From NCBI GenBank assembly GCA_002366595.1, contig DFBK01000053.1:7125-23003 (forward strand): DNA of 15,879 nucleotides, written 5' to 3'. Within the stretch, counting starts at the first letter, position 1. Each line of letters starts with the position of its first letter. Positions 1-6,754 of the stretch are shown piece by piece. Source of the stretch: Anaerolineales bacterium UBA3082. Its GTDB lineage: Bacteria; Chloroflexota; Anaerolineae; UBA7937. A program made the position numbers and the translations under genes. The notes under the pieces were generated by a model. The model was not told the origin of the DNA. It ran no database searches and saw only the letters and a program-made list of their open reading frames with translations.

Positions 1-858
1 GGCCTATACTCCGTCAGCACCAGTTTGTTCATTGGGCCCACACAGAGCAGATGGCCCGCCATCTTGGGCTTGGTGTTGTGGGCCACGTTGGCTCTCGTGG
101 GTCTCGTTCGCCATGTGCCAATTTGGAGTTTGCCCGCGTTGGGCATTGTTCTTGTGCTTGCAAGCGTGCCCTTCGCTTTCGCAGGCGGATGGCTCTGGCT
201 TGTTTTCCTCGGTGTAGGTCTTATTTTGCGTTGGCGGGGTGTGTATATCCCAATATCTGGTTGGGTCTTGCCCTCGTTGATGTTAGCCTTCGGAATGATC
301 GACTTTGTGGCGTGCCGAGCAGTGACCGGCGCGCTTAACACCGTAACCTGCTTGCGAATGTCGCTTGCGACTCCCGCTATCGCGCTCGTGCCCGTAGCAA
401 TCGGCTTGTTGTTGGCTCGACGCTTCCGTCTACGGGCCGCGCTCTCGCTGGTTGTTGCTGAATCCATCCTATATACGTTCCTCGCGGAACCCAACTATGC
501 GATGGCAGTCTATCCGCTGGGACGCATTGTAAGCCTTGCCCTGACCGCGCCTATGTTAATCTGCCCACTTTGGGTTCTGCTTGCCCGTTCTCAACGCTGT
601 CAAAGGTGGGGTATTTTGCTTCCATGGGGCGCGATGCTTATGATAGCCGTTATCGTCCCTGGCTTGCTTCGTTCGTACTCGTGGAATTTGTGGATGCGGC
701 ACACGGCTTGGGCAATTGAATTCTTTCTGGCATTGGTGCTGACGGTGTTGTTGTATGACAGGCTCCAGTACAGGCCTGGAAACATCAAAACTGAAAGTGT
801 GTCACGGGATGCTGCCAACGTCAGCCCGATATCGGCAACGGCGCATAACACAGCATAA
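1..858 (+). CDS. Multipass membrane protein of unknown function (5' end may lie outside window)
   Basis: I do not recognise the family. The frame is open from base 1; the first possible start inside the window is a TTG at 25 with no clear SD site, so the gene may begin upstream of the window. From the TTG it codes 277 residues with about nine hydrophobic stretches of membrane-helix length, separated by short Arg-rich turns, and a polar C-terminal tail of about 30 residues. No catalytic motif is visible. Its codon use (many TTG, CGC, GTG and GCG codons) differs from the CTC/AGG/ATA-rich genes that follow. The stop codon lies inside a putative attC-like element, as is common for integron cassette genes, so it may be an acquired gene. 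The gene is convincing by length and hydrophobicity; its function is unknown. Confidence 0.65.
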   Translation, partial: GLYSVSTSLFIGPTQSRWPAILGLVLWATLALVGLVRHVPIWSLPALGIVLVLASVPFAFAGGWLWLVFLGVGLILRWRGVYIPISGWVLPSLMLAFGMIDFVACRAVTGALNTVTCLRMSLATPAIALVPVAIGLLLARRFRLRAALSLVVAESILYTFLAEPNYAMAVYPLGRIVSLALTAPMLICPLWVLLARSQRCQRWGILLPWGAMLMIAVIVPGLLRSYSWNLWMRHTAWAIEFFLALVLTVLLYDRLQYRPGNIKTESVSRDAANVSPISATAHNTA

Positions 859-910
859 GCGCCGCTATACTATGCTCCGAGTACTTCGCTTACGCCGATC
901 ACGTTAGGCG
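842..910 (+). other. Putative integron attC-like recombination site
   Basis: Seen: the outer arms CGCATAAC (842-849) and GTTAGGCG (903-910) pair at 7 of 8 positions. The inner arms CATAAGCG (854-861) and CGCTTACG (887-894) pair at 7 of 8. The arms are separated by 4 and 8 unpaired bases, with a 25-base apex. This matches the R''-L''-L'-R' plan of integron attC sites, and GTTAGGC fits the R' consensus GTTRRRY; R'' deviates at one position from RYYYAAC. The stop codon of the preceding gene is inside the element. Inference: cassette boundary. No integrase is visible in the window. Confidence 0.5.
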
Positions 911-968
911 AAATTTGCTCTTTACCTTATACTGGTTGTTGTAAACACGAATGAAGGGGGACGATAGA

Positions 969-1157
969 ATGAAAACCGTTCTATTGATTGGTATGGTAGT
1001 GCTTTTGCTCGCTCTTGACTGGGCAGCACTACACGACATCTTGAAAGGTGAACCAAACCTATATGCGGAATATGGGATGATTCTGTTTAGCATAGTAATA
1101 TTTGGAGTTATGATTTTCGTCGGGTTAAGGAGGAAGAAGAAAAGAGCAAACGTCTAA
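969..1157 (+). CDS. Small two-helix membrane protein, hypothetical
   Basis: This codes 62 residues beginning MKTVLLIGM. The start at 969 is chosen because AAGGGGG (954-960) lies 8 bases upstream; an in-frame ATG at 951 would leave that SD inside the gene. There are two hydrophobic segments (about residues 2-17 and 32-53) joined by a polar loop, and a strongly basic tail (RRKKKR), which suggests a cytoplasmic C-terminus. I recognise no family. The gene is more AT-rich than its neighbours. Its TAA stop lies within GTCTAAC, which fits the attC R'' consensus RYYYAAC, so it is a candidate cassette-borne gene together with the preceding open frame. Confidence 0.6.
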   Translation: MKTVLLIGMVVLLLALDWAALHDILKGEPNLYAEYGMILFSIVIFGVMIFVGLRRKKKRANV

Positions 1158-1189
1158 CACAGCATGTCTGGTTTCGCTCTCGTTAGTCG
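1151..1189 (+). other. Possible degenerate attC-like element
   Basis: CGTCTAAC (1151-1158) pairs at 7 of 8 positions with GTTAGTCG (1182-1189). It shares the 11-mer TAACACAGCAT (1155-1165) with the attC-like site at 846-856, and it also contains the stop of the gene before it. At 39 bases it is shorter than usual attC sites and no convincing inner stem is visible, so it may be a truncated site or a coincidence. Confidence 0.25.
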
Positions 1190-1225
1190 CAACTTCGGAT
1201 ATGCTAGAAACGAAAGGAGAACAAG

Positions 1226-1921
1226 ATGAGTGTGGGTCAATCGATTCTTCTCCCCCTAGTTGTCTTTCTGGCCTTCGTTTCGTTCCTGGTGGCAGCCATC
1301 GTCTACTTCAGAAGCGAGAAGGAGCCGGAATCCCTTCAGCGGCGTTTTCTCCCCCGTTTCTACGCCTACGTTATGCTCTTCATCTCCTCCCTCATAATCC
1401 TCATAGGTGGGGGGCTTCTCTTGAAGGCCGCTCTCTCTTACCCATTGGGCATGGAGTTCGGTTACCGGGGGCAGCTCATCTACGCCGAGGTGGAGCCAGA
1501 GATTGTGCAGTGGGAACCACCACCCATTGAGGGCATAGAATACCGTGAGGAGGAGCGCTTGAGGGACCTCTTAAACGGGGTCGCTTCCCTTGTCATGGGC
1601 GGCCTATTCTTGGCCCTACACTGGGCCCTTCGCAACCGGGTGGAGAGCCAAGAGGAGCGCCCTTTCTCCTTCCTCAATAAGGCCTACCTCATGGTGAGCG
1701 GCGTGGTCTATGGCGGCCTCTCCCTGGTGATGCTTCCCATGGGGCTCTATCAACTCATCGAGTTCTACTTCGTGCCCCGGGGCGATCCGACAGCGGAGAC
1801 CTTCTGGAGTTGGCCTATCCCCGGGGACACCCTGGGCTACGCTCTTGTGTCCTTGGTCTTGTGGCTGTGGATTCTCCCCCAACTATTTAAGAGCCTGGGA
1901 GGGGAGAGATTGGAAGAATAG
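1226..1921 (+). CDS. Membrane protein, tandem paralogue 1 (possibly DUF5671-like)
   Basis: A 231-residue protein with five to six predicted membrane helices. The first (about residues 6-27) is followed by the charged segment FRSEKEPESLQRRF; the second (about 45-72) contains FISSLIILIGGGLLL. A Pro/Glu-rich loop of about 30 residues (around 83-113) precedes the third helix, and further helices follow the motif LNKAYLM. The AAAGGAG at 1213-1219, six bases before the ATG, supports the start. The RFYAYVMLFISSL stretch recalls DUF5671-type membrane proteins, but this is a resemblance from memory only. The next gene is a close copy, and the two are followed by another membrane protein, suggesting one plus-strand unit. 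Function unknown. Confidence 0.7.
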   Translation: MSVGQSILLPLVVFLAFVSFLVAAIVYFRSEKEPESLQRRFLPRFYAYVMLFISSLIILIGGGLLLKAALSYPLGMEFGYRGQLIYAEVEPEIVQWEPPPIEGIEYREEERLRDLLNGVASLVMGGLFLALHWALRNRVESQEERPFSFLNKAYLMVSGVVYGGLSLVMLPMGLYQLIEFYFVPRGDPTAETFWSWPIPGDTLGYALVSLVLWLWILPQLFKSLGGERLEE

Positions 1922-1979
1922 CGGGAGGCCAATTCTAGGGTCGAGGGACTGTGGCTCAAATATAGAAAAGGAGAAAGAG

Positions 1980-2576
1980 ATGGATATGTTATCAATACTT
2001 TTCCCCCTGGTCGTCCTTTTGGGCTTCGTCTCCTTCGTGGTGGCGGTTGTCTATTTCAGAAGCGAGAAAGAGCCAGAGGCCCTCCAACGGCGTTTCCTGC
2101 TTCGTTTCTACGCCTACACCATGCTTTTCATCTCCTCCCTGATACTCCTCATAGGTGGGGGGCTACTCTTGAAGGCTGCTCTCTCCTACCCTCTGGGCAT
2201 AGAGTTCAGTTACTACGGGGGACCGTCGATATCCTCCGAGCGGGCCCGCTTAAGAGATCTTTTGAATGGCGTGACCTTTGGAGCGGGGGCTCTCTTCTTC
2301 GCTCTGCATTGGGCCCTTCGCAATCGGGTGGAGAGCCCGGAGGAGCGGCGCCTCTCGTTCTTGAACAAGGGGTATCTCATGATGAGCGGAGTGGTCTATG
2401 GTGGCCTCTCTCTAGTGCTCCTCCCCGTGGGGCTCTATCAACTCATCGAGTTCTACTTCTTTTCATGGAGCCGGCCCGTCCCGGGTGACATCGTGGGCTA
2501 TGCTCTTGTGGCCTTGGTCTTGTGGCTGTGGATTCTCCCCCAACTATTCAAGAGCCTGGGAGGGGAGAGAGAATAG
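1980..2576 (+). CDS. Membrane protein, tandem paralogue 2 (possibly DUF5671-like)
   Basis: A 198-residue protein. The start at 1980 is preceded by AAGGAG (1968-1973) with a 6-base spacing; the frame is open further upstream, but that part overlaps the previous gene and aligns with nothing. It aligns with paralogue 1 over almost its whole length, sharing YFRSEKEPE, GGGLLLKAALSYPLG, LRDLLNGV, LHWALRNRVES, SGVVYGGLSLV, GLYQLIEFYF and the C-terminal LWLWILPQLFKSLGGER. The main differences are loss of the Pro/Glu-rich loop and a shorter loop before the last helix. High identity at the DNA level implies a recent duplication or ongoing gene conversion. Function unknown. Confidence 0.72.
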   Translation: MDMLSILFPLVVLLGFVSFVVAVVYFRSEKEPEALQRRFLLRFYAYTMLFISSLILLIGGGLLLKAALSYPLGIEFSYYGGPSISSERARLRDLLNGVTFGAGALFFALHWALRNRVESPEERRLSFLNKGYLMMSGVVYGGLSLVLLPVGLYQLIEFYFFSWSRPVPGDIVGYALVALVLWLWILPQLFKSLGGERE

Positions 2577-2629
2577 CGGGGAGGCTGATTCTAGGATCGA
2601 GGGCCTTGGCCCAATTTCGAGGAGGAAAG

Positions 2630-3319
2630 ATGGAGGCTTTCTATGTCATCGAACGGATCTTGCGCGACCGAAGAGGGTTCTTCGACGAGATAGGGAACGG
2701 CGATGGGGTCTCCCGAAAGATAGAGAGTATGCTCATAAGTTCCGTCATCTTCTTCGCCGCCTACGGGGCGGTGATGGGCTTCTCCAACAGCCTGCTCCAG
2801 GCGATCTCCTCGGCGGTGAAACTCCCGGTTCTCTTCCTCATCACCCTGGTGATATGCCTCCCCACCCTCTACTTCTTCAACCTCCTTTTCGGCTCCCGAT
2901 TGAGCCTCCCCCAAACCCTGGCTCTCATCCTCACCGCCATAGCGGTCACCGCCGTCCTCACTCTCTCCTTCGCCCCCATCGCTCTTTTCTTCTGGCTCAC
3001 GGCCCCCCATTACCAGTTCTTCAAACTCCTAAATGTGGCTATCCTCACCCTTACCGGCTTCTCCGGCCTCTCCTTCCTCTGGCAGGGGATGCGCCACGTG
3101 GAAAAGGGAGGGGGGACGAGGGTCAGATCTTTAGCCCTTTGGGGCTGGATCGTGGTCTACGGCTTCGTGGGGACCCAGATGGCCTGGACGCTCCGGCCCT
3201 TCTTCGGGGCCCCAGGCTTGCCTTTCGAGATATTCCGCGATCTGGGGGGGAACTTCTATGTAAACGTCCTGCAGTCGATGGGAGAGATCCTCTTGAGCAT
3301 ATTGGGAGGGATGGACTAG
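2630..3319 (+). CDS. Conserved multipass membrane protein
   Basis: A 229-residue protein beginning MEAFYVIERIL. The start is chosen from GAGGAGG at 2619-2625; the longer open frame would run into the preceding gene. A polar N-terminus of about 30 residues precedes roughly six hydrophobic segments. Blocks such as KLPVLFLITLVICLPTLYFF, LLFGSRLSLPQTL, FVGTQMAWTLRPFFGAPG and FEIFRDLGGNFY look like those of a widespread bacterial membrane family, often automatically labelled actin-binding WH2 domain-containing although no WH2 domain is evident here. That family assignment is from memory; the role is unknown. It is third in a plus-strand row of membrane genes, separated by a short spacer. Confidence 0.75.
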   Translation: MEAFYVIERILRDRRGFFDEIGNGDGVSRKIESMLISSVIFFAAYGAVMGFSNSLLQAISSAVKLPVLFLITLVICLPTLYFFNLLFGSRLSLPQTLALILTAIAVTAVLTLSFAPIALFFWLTAPHYQFFKLLNVAILTLTGFSGLSFLWQGMRHVEKGGGTRVRSLALWGWIVVYGFVGTQMAWTLRPFFGAPGLPFEIFRDLGGNFYVNVLQSMGEILLSILGGMD

Positions 3320-3364
3320 GTATCGGCTCCGCCCCCAGGCAATCATGGGTCTTGAATTGGACTG

Positions 3365-3394
3365 AGTAGGTCAGGTATAGAAACCTGACCTACT
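3365..3394. terminator. Hairpin between convergent genes, possible terminator
   Basis: A perfect 12-bp stem, AGTAGGTCAGGT (3365-3376) with ACCTGACCTACT (3383-3394), around a 6-base loop. It lies between the ends of convergent genes (stops at 3319 and 3446). Neither side has a good T-run, so it is not a textbook intrinsic terminator. The outer part can instead pair with 3440-3449 (see findings). Confidence 0.4.
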
Positions 3395-3445
3395 TCGGCA
3401 CTGGCTCGGAACTTTAGATAGGCTCGAACCGTTAGGCATACCTAC

Positions 3446-3784
3446 TCAGACGCTTAGCACCTTCTCCGCCCCTATCATCGCCTCTAGGATGGCGGCCATC
3501 CCTCCAACCTCTCCTACGACCAGTTGATCTTTCAGCCCGAAGTAGTCCAGGCAGGTGCCACAGGCTATGAGGTGGACGCCTTTCTCCTCCAAGGCCTTTA
3601 ACTCGCCGATAACCGGCGACCCTTCGACCACCAGTTTAACCCCATCGGTATAGAAGAGGATCTTGCCTGGCAGTTGGGGGAAAGTATCGAGAGTGCTCAA
3701 GAAGACCCCCATCATCTTCTCCCGTAACCCCTTTTCGGCGTTGCCCAGCCCGCTGTTGGTGACCAAGATGACGACTTCGCTCAT
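3446..3784 (-). CDS. DsrE/YedF-like small sulfurtransferase-fold protein
   Basis: A 112-residue protein covering the DsrE-like fold: strand VVILVTNSGLGN, helix, strand KILFYTDGVKLV, then EGSPVIGELKALEEKGV and the cysteine motif ACGTCLDYFGLKD (Cys75, Cys78). This block matches the C-terminal half of YedF-type proteins linked to selenium metabolism; the N-terminal TusA-like domain of full YedF is absent. By family, such proteins may carry sulfur or selenium on cysteine; here that is inference. The start is supported by GGAGGA just upstream of the ATG at 3784. It lies 11 bases after the CinA-like gene and is the last gene of a three-gene minus-strand operon. Confidence 0.82.
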   Translation of the reverse strand: MSEVVILVTNSGLGNAEKGLREKMMGVFLSTLDTFPQLPGKILFYTDGVKLVVEGSPVIGELKALEEKGVHLIACGTCLDYFGLKDQLVVGEVGGMAAILEAMIGAEKVLSV

Positions 3785-3795
3785 TACTCCTCCTT

Positions 3796-4614
3796 CTATG
3801 ACTCTTCGATCGTCTCGACCGCAAGACCTGATGAACCCAAACTCCTGGTCAGATCCTTCAACGCTTCGTTTATGGCTCCCTCGACCTCGTCCCTATCCCT
3901 TCCGGCAGAGGAAAGGGTGATTTTGATCTTCACCTCTGGGCCGAACTTCTTAGCCCTGGACTTGATATATACCTGGGGGTGAGCGCCTGTCATCTTCTTG
4001 AGGATGGGGGCCAGGAGCGACTCGTCTTTACAATCTACAAAGACCATCTTCTCCTGATAGTAACCCTCCCCAAATATCTCCCGCAAGAGAGGTTGCAGCG
4101 GCCCCTCCCAGATGCCCATCAGTTCCTCAGGCACGCCGGGAAGGGAGATGAGCGTGGTATCCTCTACCCGGAAGGTGCAGGCCGGAGCCGTGCCCACCGG
4201 GTTAAAGATGGGGGCGGCCCCTTGGGGGAGGTGGGTCATCTTCCGGCGAGAGGGGGTGAGAGTGCTATCGGCTATGTAACCCTCCTGGGCCAACTCTTCA
4301 TATCGGCGCTTCACCATCTTCAGGGCTTCTAGATTCACCCCCAAGGGATGGTCAGTAGCCTCGGCTACGGCCTTCAGGGTGATATCATCGGCGGTGGGCC
4401 CCAGGCCTCCGGTGGTGATGATGAGGTCGCTTTTGCGTTCCAGGGCATCTTGGATCTCTATGGCAATGGCCTTCAGGTCATCGCCCACCATGACAACCCT
4501 CCTCACCCTCCCACCCAGCCCGGTGACCCGTTGGCAAAGCCAGTTACTGTTGGTATCCAGGACGTCCCCCAACAAGAGTTCATTTCCAATGGCGATGACC
4601 TCTACCTCAACCAT
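3796..4614 (-). CDS. CinA N-terminal (MoCF-like, COG1058) domain protein
   Basis: A 272-residue protein starting MVEVEVIAIGNELLLG. It carries the motifs of the molybdopterin-binding/CinA fold: GNELLLGDVLDTNS (10-23), the GGLGPTADDIT loop (69-79), and the segment LPGVPEELMG typical of CinA N-terminal domains. The C-terminal PncC-type nicotinamide-nucleotide amidase domain of full CinA (about 410 residues) is missing, so this is the short form common in archaea and some bacteria. Family members have been linked to pyrophosphatase activity on nucleotide derivatives; the substrate here cannot be read from sequence. Its start overlaps the end of the eIF2B-like gene by 13 bases, which suggests translational coupling. 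Confidence 0.85.
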   Translation of the reverse strand: MVEVEVIAIGNELLLGDVLDTNSNWLCQRVTGLGGRVRRVVMVGDDLKAIAIEIQDALERKSDLIITTGGLGPTADDITLKAVAEATDHPLGVNLEALKMVKRRYEELAQEGYIADSTLTPSRRKMTHLPQGAAPIFNPVGTAPACTFRVEDTTLISLPGVPEELMGIWEGPLQPLLREIFGEGYYQEKMVFVDCKDESLLAPILKKMTGAHPQVYIKSRAKKFGPEVKIKITLSSAGRDRDEVEGAINEALKDLTRSLGSSGLAVETIEES

Positions 4615-5540
4615 GGATGCAGCCTCCTCTTATTTATGATTTCTCCCACTTCAGTTGGGTTTAGTATCCCCTCCTCGGCCACTATGCCAGTGAGATACTC
4701 CAACGGAGTGAGATCAAAATATCGATTGACGACTTCAACCCTCTGGGGGTGATCGGGCCAGACCTCTTGGGGATCCTTAGGACCTTCTTCGGGCAGCGTG
4801 TAGCCCAGGGGCAGGAACTTCTCTGTCCCACAGAGCGCATAGAGGGGCACTTGATGGGCTCTAGCGGCGAGAGCCAAGGGGTAGGTGCCTATTTTGTTGA
4901 CCAACCCTTCGGTTGATAGGCTATCCGCCCCCACTAAGACAACCTCTATACCTCCTACCATGCTGGTCATGCTGGGGGCGAGGGCATCGACTACCAGTCG
5001 GGTCTCCACCCCCGCTTGGTCGAGCCTCTCAGCCAGCGCCCGGCCTTCATATTGAGGCCGAGACTCGGTGCAAAGAACGGCAAACGTTCGTCCTTCCCGC
5101 TTTGCGTGCAAAAGTGCGGCTAACACGGTCGAACTAGAAGAATGGGTCAAAACGAGAGCGCCGTCAGGGATGAGAGGAAGAACCCTCTGGGCTATCCGCT
5201 CTACGCTCCTCTCCAGATGGTTGGCATACCCCTGGGCTGTGGCTATGAGGGCCCTTTTAGCCTCCTCCAAATCCATCTCCTCTTGTGCGGCAAAGAGGCT
5301 CCTATTCACCAAGTTCACCAGAGGGGCCATGGAGGGCTGGGCCTTAATGAGAGCCCGGCCCGTTTTTAGGAGTTCCCTTCCGAACTCCTCCCCGCTGACG
5401 GCCTTGCTCCCCTTGGCTAAAGCGATGAGGACCCGAGCCCCTTTTTGGGCCAACTCTCGGGCCCCGGAGAGACGATCTTCTCCGATGGCCCTTATCTGGT
5501 CATCGATCTCCTTGAGCGGGAACATCTTCTTAAAGACCAT
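4602..5540 (-). CDS. eIF2B alpha/beta/delta family protein, ribose-1,5-bisphosphate isomerase-like
   Basis: A 312-residue protein with an N-terminal helical region (1-115) and a C-terminal Rossmann-like domain. Family motifs are visible: LTHSSSSTVLAALL (131-144), CTESRPQYEGRALAERL (157-173), VLVGADSLSTEG (201-212), NKIGTYPLALAA (215-226) and YFDLTPLEYLTGIVAEEG (274-291). The Asp in VGADS (206) fits the catalytic Asp of the sugar-phosphate isomerases of this family. The catalytic Cys I expect in an archaeal-type THCHSS motif is Ser134 here, so isomerase activity is uncertain. The start at 5540 is ATG preceded by an in-frame TTG; no good SD is visible. It is first in an operon with CinA-like and DsrE-like genes. 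Alternatives are a methylthioribose-1-phosphate isomerase relative or a regulatory homologue. Confidence 0.85.
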   Translation of the reverse strand: MVFKKMFPLKEIDDQIRAIGEDRLSGARELAQKGARVLIALAKGSKAVSGEEFGRELLKTGRALIKAQPSMAPLVNLVNRSLFAAQEEMDLEEAKRALIATAQGYANHLERSVERIAQRVLPLIPDGALVLTHSSSSTVLAALLHAKREGRTFAVLCTESRPQYEGRALAERLDQAGVETRLVVDALAPSMTSMVGGIEVVLVGADSLSTEGLVNKIGTYPLALAARAHQVPLYALCGTEKFLPLGYTLPEEGPKDPQEVWPDHPQRVEVVNRYFDLTPLEYLTGIVAEEGILNPTEVGEIINKRRLHPWLR

Positions 5541-5571
5541 CAAGAATCTATCTATACTCCGCCACGCAATC

Positions 5572-5600
5572 TATATATCAGAGAAGGTGAGAAAAAGCAA
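5572..5600 (-). promoter_or_regulatory. Candidate promoter of the eIF2B-like operon
   Basis: On the minus strand, TTGCTT (5600-5595), 17 bases, then TATATA (5577-5572), about 32 bases before the ATG at 5540. Both boxes are only moderate matches. Confidence 0.35.
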
Positions 5601-5616
5601 CGAAGGGAAGCGGGCC

Positions 5617-5645
5617 TTGACAGGGAGGAAGAGATGTGATGAAAT
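5617..5645 (+). promoter_or_regulatory. Candidate promoter of the double-DUF2795 gene
   Basis: A perfect -35 TTGACA (5617-5622), a 17-base spacer and a weak -10 TGAAAT (5640-5645). It is about 50 bases before the start at 5698 and divergent from the minus-strand candidate promoter next to it. Confidence 0.4.
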
Positions 5646-5697
5646 ATGAATATCGTCGCACGGAAAAGATTGTTTGTCCCCTTAATGGAGGTAGATC

Positions 5698-6072
5698 ATG
5701 GCTATCTATTGCTCTAGAGATGTCTTTGAGGCTTTGGAGGGGCTCACATTCCCAGCCGACAAGCAAAGGATTATCAGCCATGCTTCCGCCCAGAACGCAC
5801 CAGAGGCGGTAATCATCGCCCTCAACCGACTGCAAGAGGGCGTCCACTACCAGAATATGGATGAGGTATGTGAGAACACAAGCATCTTATGTGGCCTGGA
5901 GGTCTATAGTGTCCTCCAGGGCCTTGAATACCCCGCCGACAAGAACGCCATCCTCGCCTACGCCGAATCCAGAGGGGCTACCGAGATGGCGATAGAGGAT
6001 TTGGAGCGGCTGCCCCGGGGACACAAATATAGAAGCATCGGTGATATCTGCAGCAATATCCCCTCGAGTTGA
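5698..6072 (+). CDS. Protein with two DUF2795 repeats
   Basis: A 124-residue protein made of two copies of one module: residues about 8-60 (VFEALEGLTFPADKQRIISH ... LNRLQEGVHYQNMDEVCEN) and 67-120 (EVYSVLQGLEYPADKNAILA ... LERLPRGHKYRSIGDICSN). Each copy has the L-x-G-L-x-(F/Y)-PADK core, a helical middle and an LxRL(Q/P)-x-G-x-x-Y-x-(N/S) end, as in DUF2795. The domain has no established activity that I can cite. Ser/Thr/Asn-rich ends and lack of hydrophobic segments suggest a soluble cytoplasmic protein. GGAGG at 5687-5691, six bases before the ATG, fixes the start. It is monocistronic: convergent with the MTH938-like gene and divergent from the eIF2B-like operon. Confidence 0.82.
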   Translation: MAIYCSRDVFEALEGLTFPADKQRIISHASAQNAPEAVIIALNRLQEGVHYQNMDEVCENTSILCGLEVYSVLQGLEYPADKNAILAYAESRGATEMAIEDLERLPRGHKYRSIGDICSNIPSS

Positions 6073-6157
6073 GCCTAGAACCCGACTCTCACCGATGACA
6101 TCTTCTATGGTGCCCCTCTTATTCCTAAAAACTGGGCTCCTCGAAGCGGTATCTTGC

Positions 6158-6177
6158 CCAGCCGGTCATGCGGCTGG
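6158..6177. terminator. GC-rich hairpin between convergent genes
   Basis: CCAGCCG (6158-6164) pairs perfectly with CGGCTGG (6171-6177) around a 6-base loop, between the convergent ends at 6072 and 6216. No T-run follows on either strand, so its terminator role is only suggested by position. Confidence 0.3.
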
Positions 6178-6215
6178 CCCTATCTCATATAAGAGATGGG
6201 ACAAGGCGTCCCTCT

Positions 6216-6557
6216 CTAGCAAGTGAGGTGGAGAGCAGCGACGACTTTACGATTCTGGGAGAGCCGATTGTAGGTCTGCCAAGCCTCCTGTGTCCTCTCC
6301 GCAATCATCTCTATCCCTTGAGATCGAAGGTAGTCGCTGGTCTCTGGGGGCACTTTCATGTGGCCGAAGTAGCCAGTTCCCACTACCAATATCTCCGGTT
6401 TCTCCCTCATCACTTCTTCCAGGTCAACGGGCTGCAGGTGGTGGCCCTCTTTCCGCCACCAGCGAGCATCAACGTGGTCGGGATAGATGATCACATCCGA
6501 GGTGTACGTCTGGCCCTTGATGACGATGCGGCCGAAGGTGTAGGATTCAATAGCCAT
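6216..6557 (-). CDS. MTH938/NDUFAF3-like (DUF498) domain protein
   Basis: A 113-residue protein beginning MAIESYTFGRIVIKGQTYTSDV. The order of elements fits the MTH938-like family: an N-terminal strand pair, DARWWRKEGHHLQPVDLEEV (30-49), the central strand and turn EILVVGTGYFGHMKVP (55-70), and the C-terminal helix AWQTYNRL followed by KVVAALHLTC. Bacterial members are uncharacterised; the mitochondrial relative NDUFAF3 is a respiratory complex I assembly factor, which says little about the role here. A well-placed promoter lies upstream, about 28 bases from the ATG. The gene stands alone between a convergent neighbour and the zinc-ribbon gene. Confidence 0.85.
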   Translation of the reverse strand: MAIESYTFGRIVIKGQTYTSDVIIYPDHVDARWWRKEGHHLQPVDLEEVMREKPEILVVGTGYFGHMKVPPETSDYLRSQGIEMIAERTQEAWQTYNRLSQNRKVVAALHLTC

Positions 6558-6584
6558 AGCCCAACCTCACAACCATCTAGCCTT

Positions 6585-6613
6585 AATCTAGCAGAGGGCC
6601 CGGAGCCTGTCAA
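6585..6613 (-). promoter_or_regulatory. Promoter of the MTH938-like gene
   Basis: On the minus strand a perfect -35 TTGACA (6613-6608), a 17-base spacer and -10 TAGATT (6590-6585, 4 of 6). The expected start of transcription is about 20 bases before the ATG at 6557. Confidence 0.55.
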
Positions 6614-6754
6614 ACCTCCCCATCTTGTGGTGCGCTTCTGTCGAAAAAGCGCGCCCACCTTCGAGCGCCCTTTACCTTCCCGACAAAGCAGTCTTTAAGA
6701 GACTCTCCAAGAGGCCCAGGAGAGACGCAATCTCACAAGTGCAGCCAGTAGAAT

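Larger units (their letters stand above)
1226..2603 (+). repeat. Tandem gene duplication including downstream spacer
   Basis: Two adjacent copies of one membrane-protein gene. Similarity continues past the stop codons: 1891-1947 and 2552-2603 both read from GAGCCTGGGAGGGG through an ATTCTAGG-containing spacer to TCGAGGG. Shared non-coding sequence argues for duplication of a DNA segment rather than convergence. Copy 2 lacks most of the loop of about 30 residues found in copy 1. Confidence 0.8.

Noticed and set aside
2485..3369. A long plus-strand open frame of 294 residues overlapping the conserved membrane protein
   Set aside because: Its translation is Pro/Arg/His-rich without hydrophobic or domain pattern, while the other frame encodes a conserved membrane protein with a good SD.
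3431..3437. GTTAGGC, the attC R' core, upstream of the DsrE-like gene end
   Set aside because: No matching RYYYAAC arm or inner stem is found within about 100 bases; a single 7-mer is expected by chance in a window this size.
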